Below, piece after piece: positions 1-7,560 of a stretch of DNA of 47,316 nt. The notes under the pieces were generated by a model, which was not told where the DNA came from, made no database searches, and saw only the letters and a program-made list of their open reading frames with translations. Every line of letters begins with the position of its first letter. Within the stretch, counting starts at the first letter, position 1. The position numbers were made by a program, and so were the translations under genes. Source of the DNA: Bacteroidota bacterium (GTDB taxonomy: Bacteria > Bacteroidota > Bacteroidia > Bacteroidales > CAIWKO01); the NCBI GenBank assembly GCA_037133915.1, contig JBAXND010000034.1, forward strand, positions 1 through 47,316. The letters run 5' to 3'.

Positions 1-45
1 TGTTGGTAGAATGAATAAGCGTTTGATTATCGGCGGCGCACGGAT
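1..45 (-). repeat. Dispersed intergenic repeat, partial copy
   Basis: Read on the minus strand this begins ATCCGTGCGCCGCCG and ends ATTCTACCAACA, the same two blocks that bound 10058-10103 on the plus strand, with a variable middle. The window edge cuts it, so the hairpin that follows the copy near 10 kb is not visible here. It looks like a non-coding dispersed repeat. Confidence 0.6.
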
Positions 46-104
46 AATATTTCTAGAAGCAACAGTCCTAACCTGCGCCGCAAAAACCAATGATTCAATC
101 AATG

Positions 105-160
105 ACAATTGAACAATTCAACAATTTGACAATTTGAAAATTCAACAACTCAACAATGCC
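105..160. repeat. Low-complexity CAATTTGA/CAATTCAA repeat
   Basis: Short degenerate units of the type CAATTTGA and CAATTCAACA are repeated about six times downstream of the RNase P RNA gene. No gene is seen between the window start and the RNase P gene. Confidence 0.6.
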
Positions 161-183
161 AATCTGCCTCTGGCGAAGAAAAG

Positions 184-191
184 AAAAAAAA
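184..191 (-). terminator. U-run ending the RNase P RNA
   Basis: Eight consecutive A on the plus strand give a run of eight U directly after the 3' strand of helix P1 of the RNase P RNA. I see no separate local hairpin in front of the run, so how termination works here is inferred. Confidence 0.5.
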
Positions 192-578
192 GCAACAGTT
201 CTGTAAGCCGGGTTCTGTCATCGCATGCAATGGCTTGCGCCGCTTCATACTGTTTCCATCATTTATCTGCCCGCTGCGTTGCCGCAACGATCTAACGACC
301 TACCCCCCGGGATTGGGCGGGCAGCCCTCTTACCCCGGTATATTTGGTCTTTCAACCCATAAGGTTTGCCCCGGCCGGAACTCTCGAACCGGCTGCGTGA
401 GCTCTTACCTCACGTTTTCACCCTTATCATGGCACAAGTGTCATGACGGTATTTTTCTGTGGCACTCGCTGTCTTCCATCCGTTCCCGGATAGAAGCCTT
501 CCCGTTAGGAAGTATGGCGCCCTGTGTTGCCCGGACTTTCCTCCCCGCACAAGGCGGAGCGATGGAACGAACTGTTGC
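192..578 (-). ncRNA. rnpB: RNase P RNA (bacterial, M1-type)
   Basis: This is the catalytic RNA of ribonuclease P, which trims the 5' leader of precursor tRNAs. On the minus strand the conserved 5' core GAGGAAAGTCCGGGC lies at 529-543 and the conserved 3' core ACAGAACCCGGCTTA at 204-218; together they form helix P4. The two ends, GCAACAGTTC (569-578) and GAACTGTTGC (192-201), pair perfectly over 10 bp as helix P1, which fixes both termini to within a base or two and gives about 387 nt, a usual length. A U-run follows the 3' end and a TAnnTTTG promoter element lies just upstream of the 5' end. Open frames crossing this region in both directions are not credible genes. Confidence 0.97.
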
Positions 579-582
579 ACCG

Positions 583-590
583 CAAAGGTA
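583..590 (-). promoter_or_regulatory. -7 element of the rnpB promoter
   Basis: The minus strand reads TACCTTTG, matching the Bacteroidota sigma-ABfr -7 consensus TAnnTTTG, 5 bp before the P1 5' end. A -33 TTG at the usual 19-21 bp spacing is not evident. Confidence 0.75.
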
Positions 591-617
591 CGGAATCGGA
601 CAATACAAAATTTCGCT

Positions 618-647
618 TTGATATTATATCGTCAATGCATATCTTTG
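618..647 (+). promoter_or_regulatory. Promoter of the MtfA-like peptidase gene
   Basis: TTG (618-620), a 19-bp spacer and TATCTTTG (640-647) match the Bacteroidota consensus TTG-N19-21-TAnnTTTG. It points away from rnpB, so the two transcripts diverge from a space of about 75 bp. The expected start near 653 leaves a leader of about 68 nt. Confidence 0.75.
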
Positions 648-720
648 GTATGACGGAAAACCATTGAATCATATACCAGGCACCAGCCGAAACAGCTAAG
701 AGAATTAAAAAAATTATACT

Positions 721-1617
721 ATGATATTTGCCGTTTTCGCTATTGTAATCCACTTCGTGTTGCTGATTTTCTTTATTCAATGGAAATTAGGAATGCTTGA
801 ACCCAAAAAGGAAGAAATGGGGAATATGAGTCCTGATGAATACCCCTTCTATTATAAGCTCGATCTTTCCCATCACCGCCTGCGCCCACTTCCGGTGGTC
901 AGACCGGGAAACTACCTTACGGTTGAGGAAGAAGATATTCTCAGGAAACGATTCAGATATTACAATGAATTGCCGCTCTGGCTGCAGCCCCGCTTCTGCA
1001 AAAGAGTGGCTCACTTTATAAGACATAAGGATTTTGAAGGGCGGCAGGACCTGGAACCGACAACCGAAATGAAGGTTCTGATTAGCGCTGCCGCCATTAA
1101 ACTCACTTTCGGACTCGACGACTATATGCTTGACCACTTCCGTAAAATCATTGTTTATCCGGAAATCTATTATTCAAAACTCTCTAAAACCTATAATAAA
1201 GGCGAAGCCAGCGAACACGGAATCATTGTATTTTCATGGGACAATTTTGTTGAATCGCTCGAAGAATTCGATAACGGCATCAACCTCGGCTTTCATGAAT
1301 ACTCGCATGCCCTGTTAATGATGTGCTCCAATACCGACATCGGCGACCCTTGCGCCCGCGACGGTTATGGGCAATTAAGCCTGCTGCTGTCGGCCGACCA
1401 CCTTTCCACAAAAGTCCGTGAAACAGGTTTGTTCAGAGATTATGCCTTTAAAAATAAAATGGAGTTCTTCGCAGTAAGCGTAGAAAATTTCTTTGAACGT
1501 CCGGTCCAGCTTCGCGAAAAATGCCGCGAACTGTACGACCTGCTCCGCTTTATGCTCAATCAGGACCCGGCAGCAGAAGTGAAAATAAGTACTGAATTAC
1601 CCAGGTATTCTGAATAA
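721..1617 (+). CDS. MtfA-like zinc-dependent peptidase (M90 family), membrane-anchored
   Basis: This is a putative zinc peptidase of the MtfA/M90 family. The 298-residue protein starts with one hydrophobic segment (residues 1-20) that should anchor it in the membrane. The zinc motif HEYSH is at 192-196, and a second conserved block, EFFAVSVENFFERP, begins at 248; its glutamate is the likely third metal ligand. The middle part (about 60-160), with the phrase VYPEIYY, also fits the family. E. coli MtfA binds the repressor Mlc and affects glucose transport, but Mlc is not expected here, so the substrate is unknown. The ATG at 721 was chosen because it directly precedes the hydrophobic segment and lies downstream of a good promoter. 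The gene is alone on its transcript. Confidence 0.85.
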   Translation: MIFAVFAIVIHFVLLIFFIQWKLGMLEPKKEEMGNMSPDEYPFYYKLDLSHHRLRPLPVVRPGNYLTVEEEDILRKRFRYYNELPLWLQPRFCKRVAHFIRHKDFEGRQDLEPTTEMKVLISAAAIKLTFGLDDYMLDHFRKIIVYPEIYYSKLSKTYNKGEASEHGIIVFSWDNFVESLEEFDNGINLGFHEYSHALLMMCSNTDIGDPCARDGYGQLSLLLSADHLSTKVRETGLFRDYAFKNKMEFFAVSVENFFERPVQLREKCRELYDLLRFMLNQDPAAEVKISTELPRYSE

Positions 1618-1689
1618 AAATATCTTCAAAATTATAACAGAATTCATGGCTATATTCGTATCGGATTTGCAAATATTAATAAACTATTT

Positions 1690-1720
1690 TTGTAATGAAG
1701 TTCGTTTTAAGCTATCTTTA
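1690..1720 (+). promoter_or_regulatory. Promoter of the haem-binding protein gene
   Basis: TTG (1690-1692), a 20-bp spacer and TATCTTTA (1713-1720) match the Bacteroidota promoter with one mismatch in the last base of the -7 element. Confidence 0.6.
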
Positions 1721-1767
1721 CAAATCGAATATAAAATTTAAACCATAACCTCAAAAAACAAGACCGT

Positions 1768-2163
1768 ATGAAAAAAGTGATGTTAATGTTGTCTGTTCTT
1801 GCTGTGGCAATCGTTGCCTCCTCATTTGTTTTAGCACCCGCAAAAGCAGTGAACGGAGCAAAATCTAAACTTACCGCCAGCACAAGTATTCCTGCCGACG
1901 TTTACAAAGTATTTGAAAAATCATGCATTGCATGCCATTCAGACGGAGGAAACGGCATGGCAGCAGGTATGGTAAACTTCCCCAAATGGGACACCTACAA
2001 TGCCAAAAAACAGGCTAAAAAATCGGCCGCTGTATGCAAAGCTATTACCAAAGGCAGCATGCCTCCGGGCTCTTACAAAACCAGCCATCCCGAAGCAATT
2101 CCCAATGCTCAGGATATAAAACTGGTTACCGATTGGGCAACAAGTCTGAAAATAAAGAAATAG
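1768..2163 (+). CDS. Small periplasmic c-type haem-binding protein
   Basis: The 131-residue protein has a signal peptide (about 1-28, lysines then a hydrophobic stretch) and a single covalent haem motif, CIACH, near residues 51-55. A later GSMPPGSY segment supplies a methionine likely to be the sixth haem ligand. This layout matches the Bacteroidota haem-binding domain found alone or attached to larger oxidoreductases. It probably carries electrons in the periplasm, but no redox partner lies next to it. It has its own promoter and a hairpin terminator downstream, so it is likely transcribed singly. Confidence 0.85.
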   Translation: MKKVMLMLSVLAVAIVASSFVLAPAKAVNGAKSKLTASTSIPADVYKVFEKSCIACHSDGGNGMAAGMVNFPKWDTYNAKKQAKKSAAVCKAITKGSMPPGSYKTSHPEAIPNAQDIKLVTDWATSLKIKK

Positions 2164-2185
2164 AACACATTATTTCTGCAATAAC

Positions 2186-2236
2186 AAATGGCTCACAGTG
2201 CATAATCAAGCACAGGTGGGCCATTTCTGTTTGCAA
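2186..2236 (+). terminator. Hairpin terminator after the haem protein gene
   Basis: AAATGGC and GCCATTT (2186-2226) enclose further pairing arms CAC/GTG and GTGC/GCAC, followed by a T-rich stretch. It separates the haem protein gene from the ketosynthase operon. Confidence 0.6.
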
Positions 2237-2275
2237 AAAAATAGTACTTTCGTACAATAATAATATGTATATCGA

Positions 2276-3478
2276 ATGGCGCAAAGGGTTTTTGTGACAG
2301 GCAGCGGTATCGTTTCCGCAATTGGGAATAACACACCTGGGGCATTGGATTCACTGATGAACAGACGTTCGGGTGTGGGTAAGATTACGCGTATGGAAAC
2401 ATCGTACCGCGATGTGATACCCGTAGCCGAAGTAAAATATTCGAATGATGAATTGCTTGCCGCCTGCGGACTGAAAAACAGGGGAACATACACACGCACC
2501 GGACTGCTCGGCATGCTTGCCGCACGCGAAGCGCTGCAAAGCGCCGGACTTGACCCGAAAGCACAGCGAACAGCACTGTTATCGGCAACATCTGTTGGCG
2601 GAATGGACCGCAGCGAATTGTTTTACGACACCTTTTTTACCGACCGCTCAAAAGGCAGATTGTGCGATGTGGCATCACACGATTGCGGAAGCAGCACTGA
2701 GCAGATAGCCGCTTTTATTGGTGCACAGCACATGGTAAGCACCATCAGTACAGCATGTTCATCTTCAGCGAACTCGATAATGCTGGGTGCACGCCTGATT
2801 AAAAACGGACTGGCCGACTGCGTGATAGCCGGAGGTACGGATTCACTGACACGCTTCACACTCAACGGATTTAATACACTGATGATACTCGACCGCGAAC
2901 ACTGCAAGCCCTTCGACGAAAACAGACTCGGGCTGAATCTGGGCGAAGGCGCAGGCTTCATTGTGCTTGAATCGGAAAAGATGATTGAAAAAAGCGGAAA
3001 GAAAGTACTGTGTGAGCTTACCGGCTATGCCAATGCCAACGATGCATTTCATCAAACAGCATCTTCGCCCGAAGGCACAGGCGCCTTTCTGGCCATGAGT
3101 GGCGCTATTGCTATGAGCGGACGCGAACTTTCCGATATCAGCTATATCAATGTTCACGGAACGGGCACTTCTAACAACGACCTGTCGGAAGGCATTGCCA
3201 TAGAACGCCTCTTTGGCGAAAATGTTCCTTTATACAGCAGTACAAAACCCTATACCGGACATACACTGGGTGCCGCTGGCGGCGTAGAAGCCGTATTTTC
3301 GGTACTTTCCATAATGCATGGAATTGCCTGGCCATTGCTGAACTGGCACACTCGGATGAAAGAACTGAAATCAACACCCTTAACAGAACTGAAACAGGGT
3401 TTGGATATACAAAACGTTCTTTCCAACTCATTCGGATTTGGCGGTAATAATTCATCACTGCTGTTCTCAAAAGTATAA
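2276..3478 (+). CDS. Beta-ketoacyl synthase (FabF-like, catalytically complete)
   Basis: This 400-residue condensing enzyme joins malonyl-ACP to a growing acyl chain. The whole thiolase-fold catalytic set is present: the nucleophilic cysteine in STACSSS (C161), histidine in NVHGTGT (H294), lysine in STKPYTGH (K324) and histidine H329 in the same block. It opens a run of same-strand genes ending with cysQ. The next gene is a ketosynthase relative lacking the cysteine, so the two probably form a KS/chain-length-factor heterodimer, as in type II polyketide and aryl-polyene/flexirubin loci. That context makes a dedicated lipid or polyene pathway more likely than bulk fatty-acid synthesis. A weak -7-like TACTTTCG lies at 2245-2252. 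Confidence 0.9.
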   Translation: MAQRVFVTGSGIVSAIGNNTPGALDSLMNRRSGVGKITRMETSYRDVIPVAEVKYSNDELLAACGLKNRGTYTRTGLLGMLAAREALQSAGLDPKAQRTALLSATSVGGMDRSELFYDTFFTDRSKGRLCDVASHDCGSSTEQIAAFIGAQHMVSTISTACSSSANSIMLGARLIKNGLADCVIAGGTDSLTRFTLNGFNTLMILDREHCKPFDENRLGLNLGEGAGFIVLESEKMIEKSGKKVLCELTGYANANDAFHQTASSPEGTGAFLAMSGAIAMSGRELSDISYINVHGTGTSNNDLSEGIAIERLFGENVPLYSSTKPYTGHTLGAAGGVEAVFSVLSIMHGIAWPLLNWHTRMKELKSTPLTELKQGLDIQNVLSNSFGFGGNNSSLLFSKV

Positions 3479-3495
3479 CGGATCAACAAGATTAT

Positions 3496-4557
3496 ATGAA
3501 GGCTTACATTACAGGTATAGGAGCAATAACAGCACAGAAAACGGCTGTAAAGCCATTCTTTGCGGAAACTCCCATCGCGCAGGAAGGTGAATGGCTCCGC
3601 AGCATTGAACCCGATTATAAAGAATATGTAAACCCGGTTCTTATCCGAAGAATGAGCCGCGTCATAAAAATGGGTGTAGCATCAGCGCTGATGTCGCTGA
3701 AAGAAGCCGGCATCACCATGCCCGACGCCATCATCACCGGAACGGGTCTGGGATGTATTGAAGACACCGAGAATTTTCTGAATAATATTATTACCAACAA
3801 AGAACAATTTCTTCCCCCTACTCCCTTCATTCAGTCAACACACAACACCATTGCCGCGCAGGTAGCGCTCATCCTGAAATGCAACAATTACAACTTTGCT
3901 TACGTGCACGGCGGACTCTCGTTTGAATCGGCTTTGCTCGATGCTATGATGATGATGAACGAAGGCAATGGAACTAATATTCTCGTTGGAGGCACCGACG
4001 AACTTACACAGGCATCGTGGAGCATCATGCACCGTATGGGAATGTATCGCAGCAGCTGCAGCAACCATCTGAACATTCTCAGCAATAAAGGCCGCGGAAG
4101 CATCGGAGGCGAAGGTTCGGTTTTCCTGACGCTGAGTACCGAAAACAACAATGCTTACGCAAGCATCAATTCCATCGATATTTTTTCGGGAAAAGCAGAC
4201 TCGAAAAGAGTTACCGAATATATAAAATCAGGACTTGACACTGCAGAAATGAAGGCAGATGATATTGACCTGTGTATTTTCGGAATGAACGGCGACCGCC
4301 AAGGCGACCGCATCTACGACGAACTCAGCAACGGGATGTTCGCAGGTAAAACTGTTGTGGCCTACAAACATCTTACGGGCGAATATCATACGGCAAATGC
4401 CTTTGCACCGGCACTTGCGGCAAGCATCCTCCGTTCACAATCCGTTCCCGACAGTGTTGCTGTGCATGGAAACAAACCCGGCAACATCAGAAATATCCTG
4501 ATCTACAATCATTATTTCAATACGCATCATTCTGTTATTACGCTTTCGGGATGCTGA
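3496..4557 (+). CDS. Ketosynthase-like chain-length factor (active-site cysteine missing)
   Basis: This 353-residue protein has the ketosynthase fold, for example IITGTGLGCIEDTENF in the middle and a C-terminal KHLTGEYHTANAF block equivalent to the K/H motif. Where an active enzyme has TACSSS it reads HGGLSFES, so there is no nucleophilic cysteine, and the NVHGTGT histidine is also replaced (region IFGMNGDRQGD). Such inactive partners are chain-length factors that pair with an active KS. Seventeen bases separate it from the preceding KS gene, and its 3' end overlaps the deacetylase start by 7 nt (ATGCTGA), which suggests coupled translation. It is not decayed: the frame is intact and conserved glycine-rich segments remain. 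Confidence 0.85.
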   Translation: MKAYITGIGAITAQKTAVKPFFAETPIAQEGEWLRSIEPDYKEYVNPVLIRRMSRVIKMGVASALMSLKEAGITMPDAIITGTGLGCIEDTENFLNNIITNKEQFLPPTPFIQSTHNTIAAQVALILKCNNYNFAYVHGGLSFESALLDAMMMMNEGNGTNILVGGTDELTQASWSIMHRMGMYRSSCSNHLNILSNKGRGSIGGEGSVFLTLSTENNNAYASINSIDIFSGKADSKRVTEYIKSGLDTAEMKADDIDLCIFGMNGDRQGDRIYDELSNGMFAGKTVVAYKHLTGEYHTANAFAPALAASILRSQSVPDSVAVHGNKPGNIRNILIYNHYFNTHHSVITLSGC

Positions 4558-5333
4558 CATTCAGAAACACCAGTACCGTTTTCCTGCTTTCGCTGCTCAC
4601 GCTGAATCTGCTTAATGTTTTCATTGGCATCAGCGGATGGTGGTACGCCCTGCCTTTAGGATTGTATTCGATAGTAATCATGTGGGGGTCGTCGAAAGTG
4701 GATTCCAACTTTCACTTTAAGGTATACTGCAAAGGCGAAACCGATGAAAAGCTTGTTGCACTTACCTTTGATGATGGCCCCGACCCTGAGCTTACACCAC
4801 AGGTACTGGACGTTCTCAACAAACACGGTGTCACCGCGGCATTCTTCTGCATCGGTAAAAAGATGGATGCTGCCCCCGAACTTACGAAACGCATTATAGA
4901 CGAAGGGCATGTGTTGGGAACCCACACGTATTCGCACGGCAACTGGTTTGACATGTATGCCCCGTGGACCATGCGTAAAGATATTATGAAGGCTGCAGAT
5001 GCAGCTTTTAATGCAACAGGGTTGCGTCCGCTGCTGTTCAGACCGCCCTATGGCGTAACAAATCCGAATCTTCGTTTAGCACTGCGCAAAACACCGTTTC
5101 TCTCCGTTGGCTGGAGCATACGGACCCTCGATACTGTTAAAAGCGACCACGATAAAATTGCCTCACGCATGAAAGAATTACATCCGGGCGATGTTATTTT
5201 GCTGCACGATACCACGAAAGGCATTGCAAAACTTCTGGATGAATCGATTATCAATATTAAGAATTCCGGCTTTAAAATTGCCAGAGCAGACACACTTCTG
5301 AACATCAAGGCTTATGAAAACTATGAATCGTAA
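4551..5333 (+). CDS. Membrane-anchored NodB-type polysaccharide deacetylase
   Basis: The 260-residue protein has two hydrophobic segments at the N-terminus (about 9-28 and 30-46) followed by a NodB homology domain. All core motifs are visible: TFDDGP (72-77, metal and base aspartates), HTYSH (125-129, metal histidines), RPPYG (164-168), a GWSIRTLDT segment (187-195) and LLHD (217-220). It should remove acetyl or related N- or O-acyl groups from a sugar or glycolipid on the outer face of the inner membrane. Its overlap with the chain-length factor and with the LolA-like gene ties it to the lipid/polyene operon. Deacetylases of this kind are known in flexirubin-type loci; the true substrate is unknown. 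Confidence 0.9.
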   Translation: MLTFRNTSTVFLLSLLTLNLLNVFIGISGWWYALPLGLYSIVIMWGSSKVDSNFHFKVYCKGETDEKLVALTFDDGPDPELTPQVLDVLNKHGVTAAFFCIGKKMDAAPELTKRIIDEGHVLGTHTYSHGNWFDMYAPWTMRKDIMKAADAAFNATGLRPLLFRPPYGVTNPNLRLALRKTPFLSVGWSIRTLDTVKSDHDKIASRMKELHPGDVILLHDTTKGIAKLLDESIINIKNSGFKIARADTLLNIKAYENYES

Positions 5334-6009
5334 CATCAGCATACTGCTGTTTTCTGTAATAATTCTACTGTCGGCACATGGTGCAAAAGCCGAAGCTAAT
5401 CCGGCTTTTCAAGATAATACACCACCAAAGGATACGGCTTTCACTGCCATGAAAGACACAACGGCATTCAAGAATAAACTGTCGCAGACATCTAAAAATC
5501 TTAAAACACTTGAAAGCGATTTTATTCAGGAAAAGCATATGGATATCCTGACGGAAGCAAGCATTTCCAAAGGACATTTCAGTTTTAAGAATGGTAACAT
5601 GGTAAGGTGGGAATACACGGATCCGTTCAAATATATCATCATTATAAACGACGGGAAAATATCGGTAATTGACGAAAAGCGCACGTCGAGTTATGATTTG
5701 ACTTCCAACTCTGCCTTTATTGAAATCAACGGCAAACTTTCAGGACTTATCAATGGCGATATCGTAAATTCAAAAAGTGATTTCAACATTAATTATCTGG
5801 AGAACGAACATTTTTATCTTTTAAAACTAAAGCCGGTAGCCAAAGGCATGAAAGACTATTTTAAGAGTATCTTTGTGTGGTTCGACAAATCGGATTATAC
5901 TGTTGCAAAAATACGTATGACCGAGTTGAGCGGCGATTTTACGGAAATAAGTTTTACCGGTAAAAAAGTCAATCAGCCCATTGCTGACGACCGGTTTATT
6001 ATTAAATGA
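5314..6009 (+). CDS. LolA-like outer-membrane lipoprotein/lipid carrier
   Basis: This 231-residue periplasmic protein has a signal peptide (about 4-28, ending near GAKA). Its body fits the LolA/LolB fold: SDFIQEKHMDIL near 69-80, then SKGHFSFKNGNMVRWEY and a C-terminal VWFDKSDYTVAKIRM strand region. LolA carries lipoproteins, or in polyene loci possibly the lipid product, across the periplasm. It overlaps the deacetylase gene by 20 nt. The ATG at 5314 is taken as the start, with a second ATG at 5323 equally possible because both precede the signal peptide. As it lies in a KS/CLF operon it is more likely a pathway-specific copy than the housekeeping LolA. Confidence 0.8.
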   Translation: MKTMNRNISILLFSVIILLSAHGAKAEANPAFQDNTPPKDTAFTAMKDTTAFKNKLSQTSKNLKTLESDFIQEKHMDILTEASISKGHFSFKNGNMVRWEYTDPFKYIIIINDGKISVIDEKRTSSYDLTSNSAFIEINGKLSGLINGDIVNSKSDFNINYLENEHFYLLKLKPVAKGMKDYFKSIFVWFDKSDYTVAKIRMTELSGDFTEISFTGKKVNQPIADDRFIIK

Positions 6010-6027
6010 CAACTAAAAATTCAGTGT

Positions 6028-6396
6028 ATGCTTCTGAATGATTTCTTTACGATAACGGGAATTGAATCAGTTGATGATAAAAATATTGTCAGCGTTGAAT
6101 TGAATAAAAGTCACACAATCTACGACGGACATTTTCCGGGAAACCCTGTGGTGCCGGGAGTTTGCCAGACTCAAATGATTAAGGAAGCCCTGGAATCTAT
6201 TATAGGTTCAAAGCTGAGAATGACAACAGCCAATGAAATTAAATACCTTGCCGTGATAAATCCTGAGGTTGATTCACATCTGGTTATTGAGATGAAAATA
6301 AAAACTCAGGAAGAAGGCTTAATCGCCGTGAACAGCGCCATAATCTCAGGAGAAAAACAGTTCCTGAAATTTCGCGGTACATTTATTAAAGAATGA
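6028..6396 (+). CDS. FabZ-like 3-hydroxyacyl-ACP dehydratase (hotdog fold)
   Basis: The 122-residue protein has the hotdog dehydratase signature GHFPGNPVVPGV with the catalytic histidine at H35. In FabZ the second catalytic residue is a glutamate four positions after PGV; here that position is glutamine (Q49, in PGVCQTQ). It may therefore be a slower or specialised dehydratase, or may bind 3-hydroxyacyl chains without efficient dehydration. It follows the LolA-like gene by 18 nt and overlaps cysQ by 4 nt (ATGA), so it belongs to the same operon. It probably acts on the chain made by the KS/CLF pair. Confidence 0.85.
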   Translation: MLLNDFFTITGIESVDDKNIVSVELNKSHTIYDGHFPGNPVVPGVCQTQMIKEALESIIGSKLRMTTANEIKYLAVINPEVDSHLVIEMKIKTQEEGLIAVNSAIISGEKQFLKFRGTFIKE

Positions 6397-7214
6397 ATAA
6401 CAGCACCATAATACACAGCTATCTTTATTCGGCAGCACTGCAGGCCGCACTGGAAGCCGGAAAGAAAGCGCTCAGTTTTTTTCGTTCCGGGTACACCATA
6501 AAATATAAAACAGATTCATCACCTGTTACCGATGCCGATATGGCCGCTCATCAGGTAATTCACGACAGACTGCTGCCTTTTGGTTTGCCGATGCTGAGTG
6601 AAGAGAGTACTATTTTTGATTATGAGGAACGTCAGCACTGGCAGCAATTCTGGCTCGTTGATCCGCTTGACGGCACTAAAGAATTTATAAGCGGAAACGG
6701 AGAATTTACCGTTAATATTGCATTGATAGTTGAGCAAACGCCCGTCTTTGGCGTAGTGTACGCACCGGTTCCTGATGTGATGTATTTTGGATTTGACAAT
6801 GGCTCGTACAAAGTCGAGAAAGCATCTGAACGTTCGCAGGCTGAATTTAATCTTGAAGCCTTACTTCTGACCGCAGTAAAACTGCCATGCAGCAACACAT
6901 CCACGTTTACGGTGGTAGCCAGCCGCTCACATCTGAATAAAGAAACAGCTGATTTTATTGAGAATCTGAAACTGAAGCACGGAAAGATTTCAAAAATAAC
7001 AAAAGGCAGCTCATTGAAACTTTGCGCAGTAGCAGAAGGCAGCGCAAATATGTATCCACGAATCGGCCCTACTATGGAATGGGATATTGCGGCAGGTCAT
7101 GCTGTGCTTAAGTTTGCTGACGGCACAGTAAGGGCAACTGCAGACAGCTTGGATTTGAAATACAACAAACCGGACTTACGCAATCCGGATTTTATAGCCG
7201 TAGGAATGGAATAG
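6393..7214 (+). CDS. cysQ: 3'(2'),5'-bisphosphate nucleotidase CysQ
   Basis: This 273-residue member of the inositol-monophosphatase superfamily hydrolyses 3'-phosphoadenosine 5'-phosphate (PAP) to AMP. The metal-site motifs are present: SPVTDAD (43-49), LSEES (69-72 region), WLVDPLDGTKEF (87-98, with D90 and D93) and EWDIAAGH (229-236, D231). The usual role is in sulfate assimilation. PAP is also released when a phosphopantetheinyl transferase loads an acyl carrier protein, so its start overlapping the dehydratase gene by 4 nt is suggestive, though no carrier protein is visible. No sulfur-assimilation gene is adjacent. Confidence 0.9.
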   Translation: MNNSTIIHSYLYSAALQAALEAGKKALSFFRSGYTIKYKTDSSPVTDADMAAHQVIHDRLLPFGLPMLSEESTIFDYEERQHWQQFWLVDPLDGTKEFISGNGEFTVNIALIVEQTPVFGVVYAPVPDVMYFGFDNGSYKVEKASERSQAEFNLEALLLTAVKLPCSNTSTFTVVASRSHLNKETADFIENLKLKHGKISKITKGSSLKLCAVAEGSANMYPRIGPTMEWDIAAGHAVLKFADGTVRATADSLDLKYNKPDLRNPDFIAVGME

Positions 7215-7270
7215 TAAATTTTATAAATTTGACTATTGTTTCTCATTCTTATCTCAAAAACATACACATC

Positions 7271-7543
7271 ATGGCAGAAGAAAAAACTGAATTTAAAGTC
7301 TCCGGTGAAGATCTTCTTAAAAAGATAAAACAGATTATCCATGAAGGAAACGCGCGCCGCATCTACATCAAAGATGAGAACGGACATGTGTTTATTGAAA
7401 TACCGTTGACCGTAGGAATCGTCGGAGTGGCCCTCGCTCCTATCCTTGCAGCAGTTGGCGCTATTGCAGCGCTGGTAAGCAGTTTCACAATAGAGGTGGT
7501 GAAAAAAGAAGAAGATAAAAAGGAAGAAGATAAAAAAGACTAA
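7271..7543 (+). CDS. DUF4342-type small protein
   Basis: The protein of about 90 residues begins MAEEKTEFKV, continues with SGEDLLKKIKQIIHEGNARR, and then has a long hydrophobic segment (about 42-72) that could span the membrane. It ends in a charged tail with the repeated unit KKEED. This layout fits the widespread DUF4342 family, whose function is unknown. The ATG at 7271 was preferred to an upstream start at 7229 because the conserved part begins there. The transketolase gene follows after 17 nt, so the two may be co-transcribed. Confidence 0.8.
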   Translation: MAEEKTEFKVSGEDLLKKIKQIIHEGNARRIYIKDENGHVFIEIPLTVGIVGVALAPILAAVGAIAALVSSFTIEVVKKEEDKKEEDKKD

Positions 7544-7560
7544 ACCCGGATTCGCTCTTC

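Noticed and set aside
235..780. Open frames over the RNase P region as proteins
   Set aside because: They overlap the conserved RNase P core on both strands and have no protein-like pattern.
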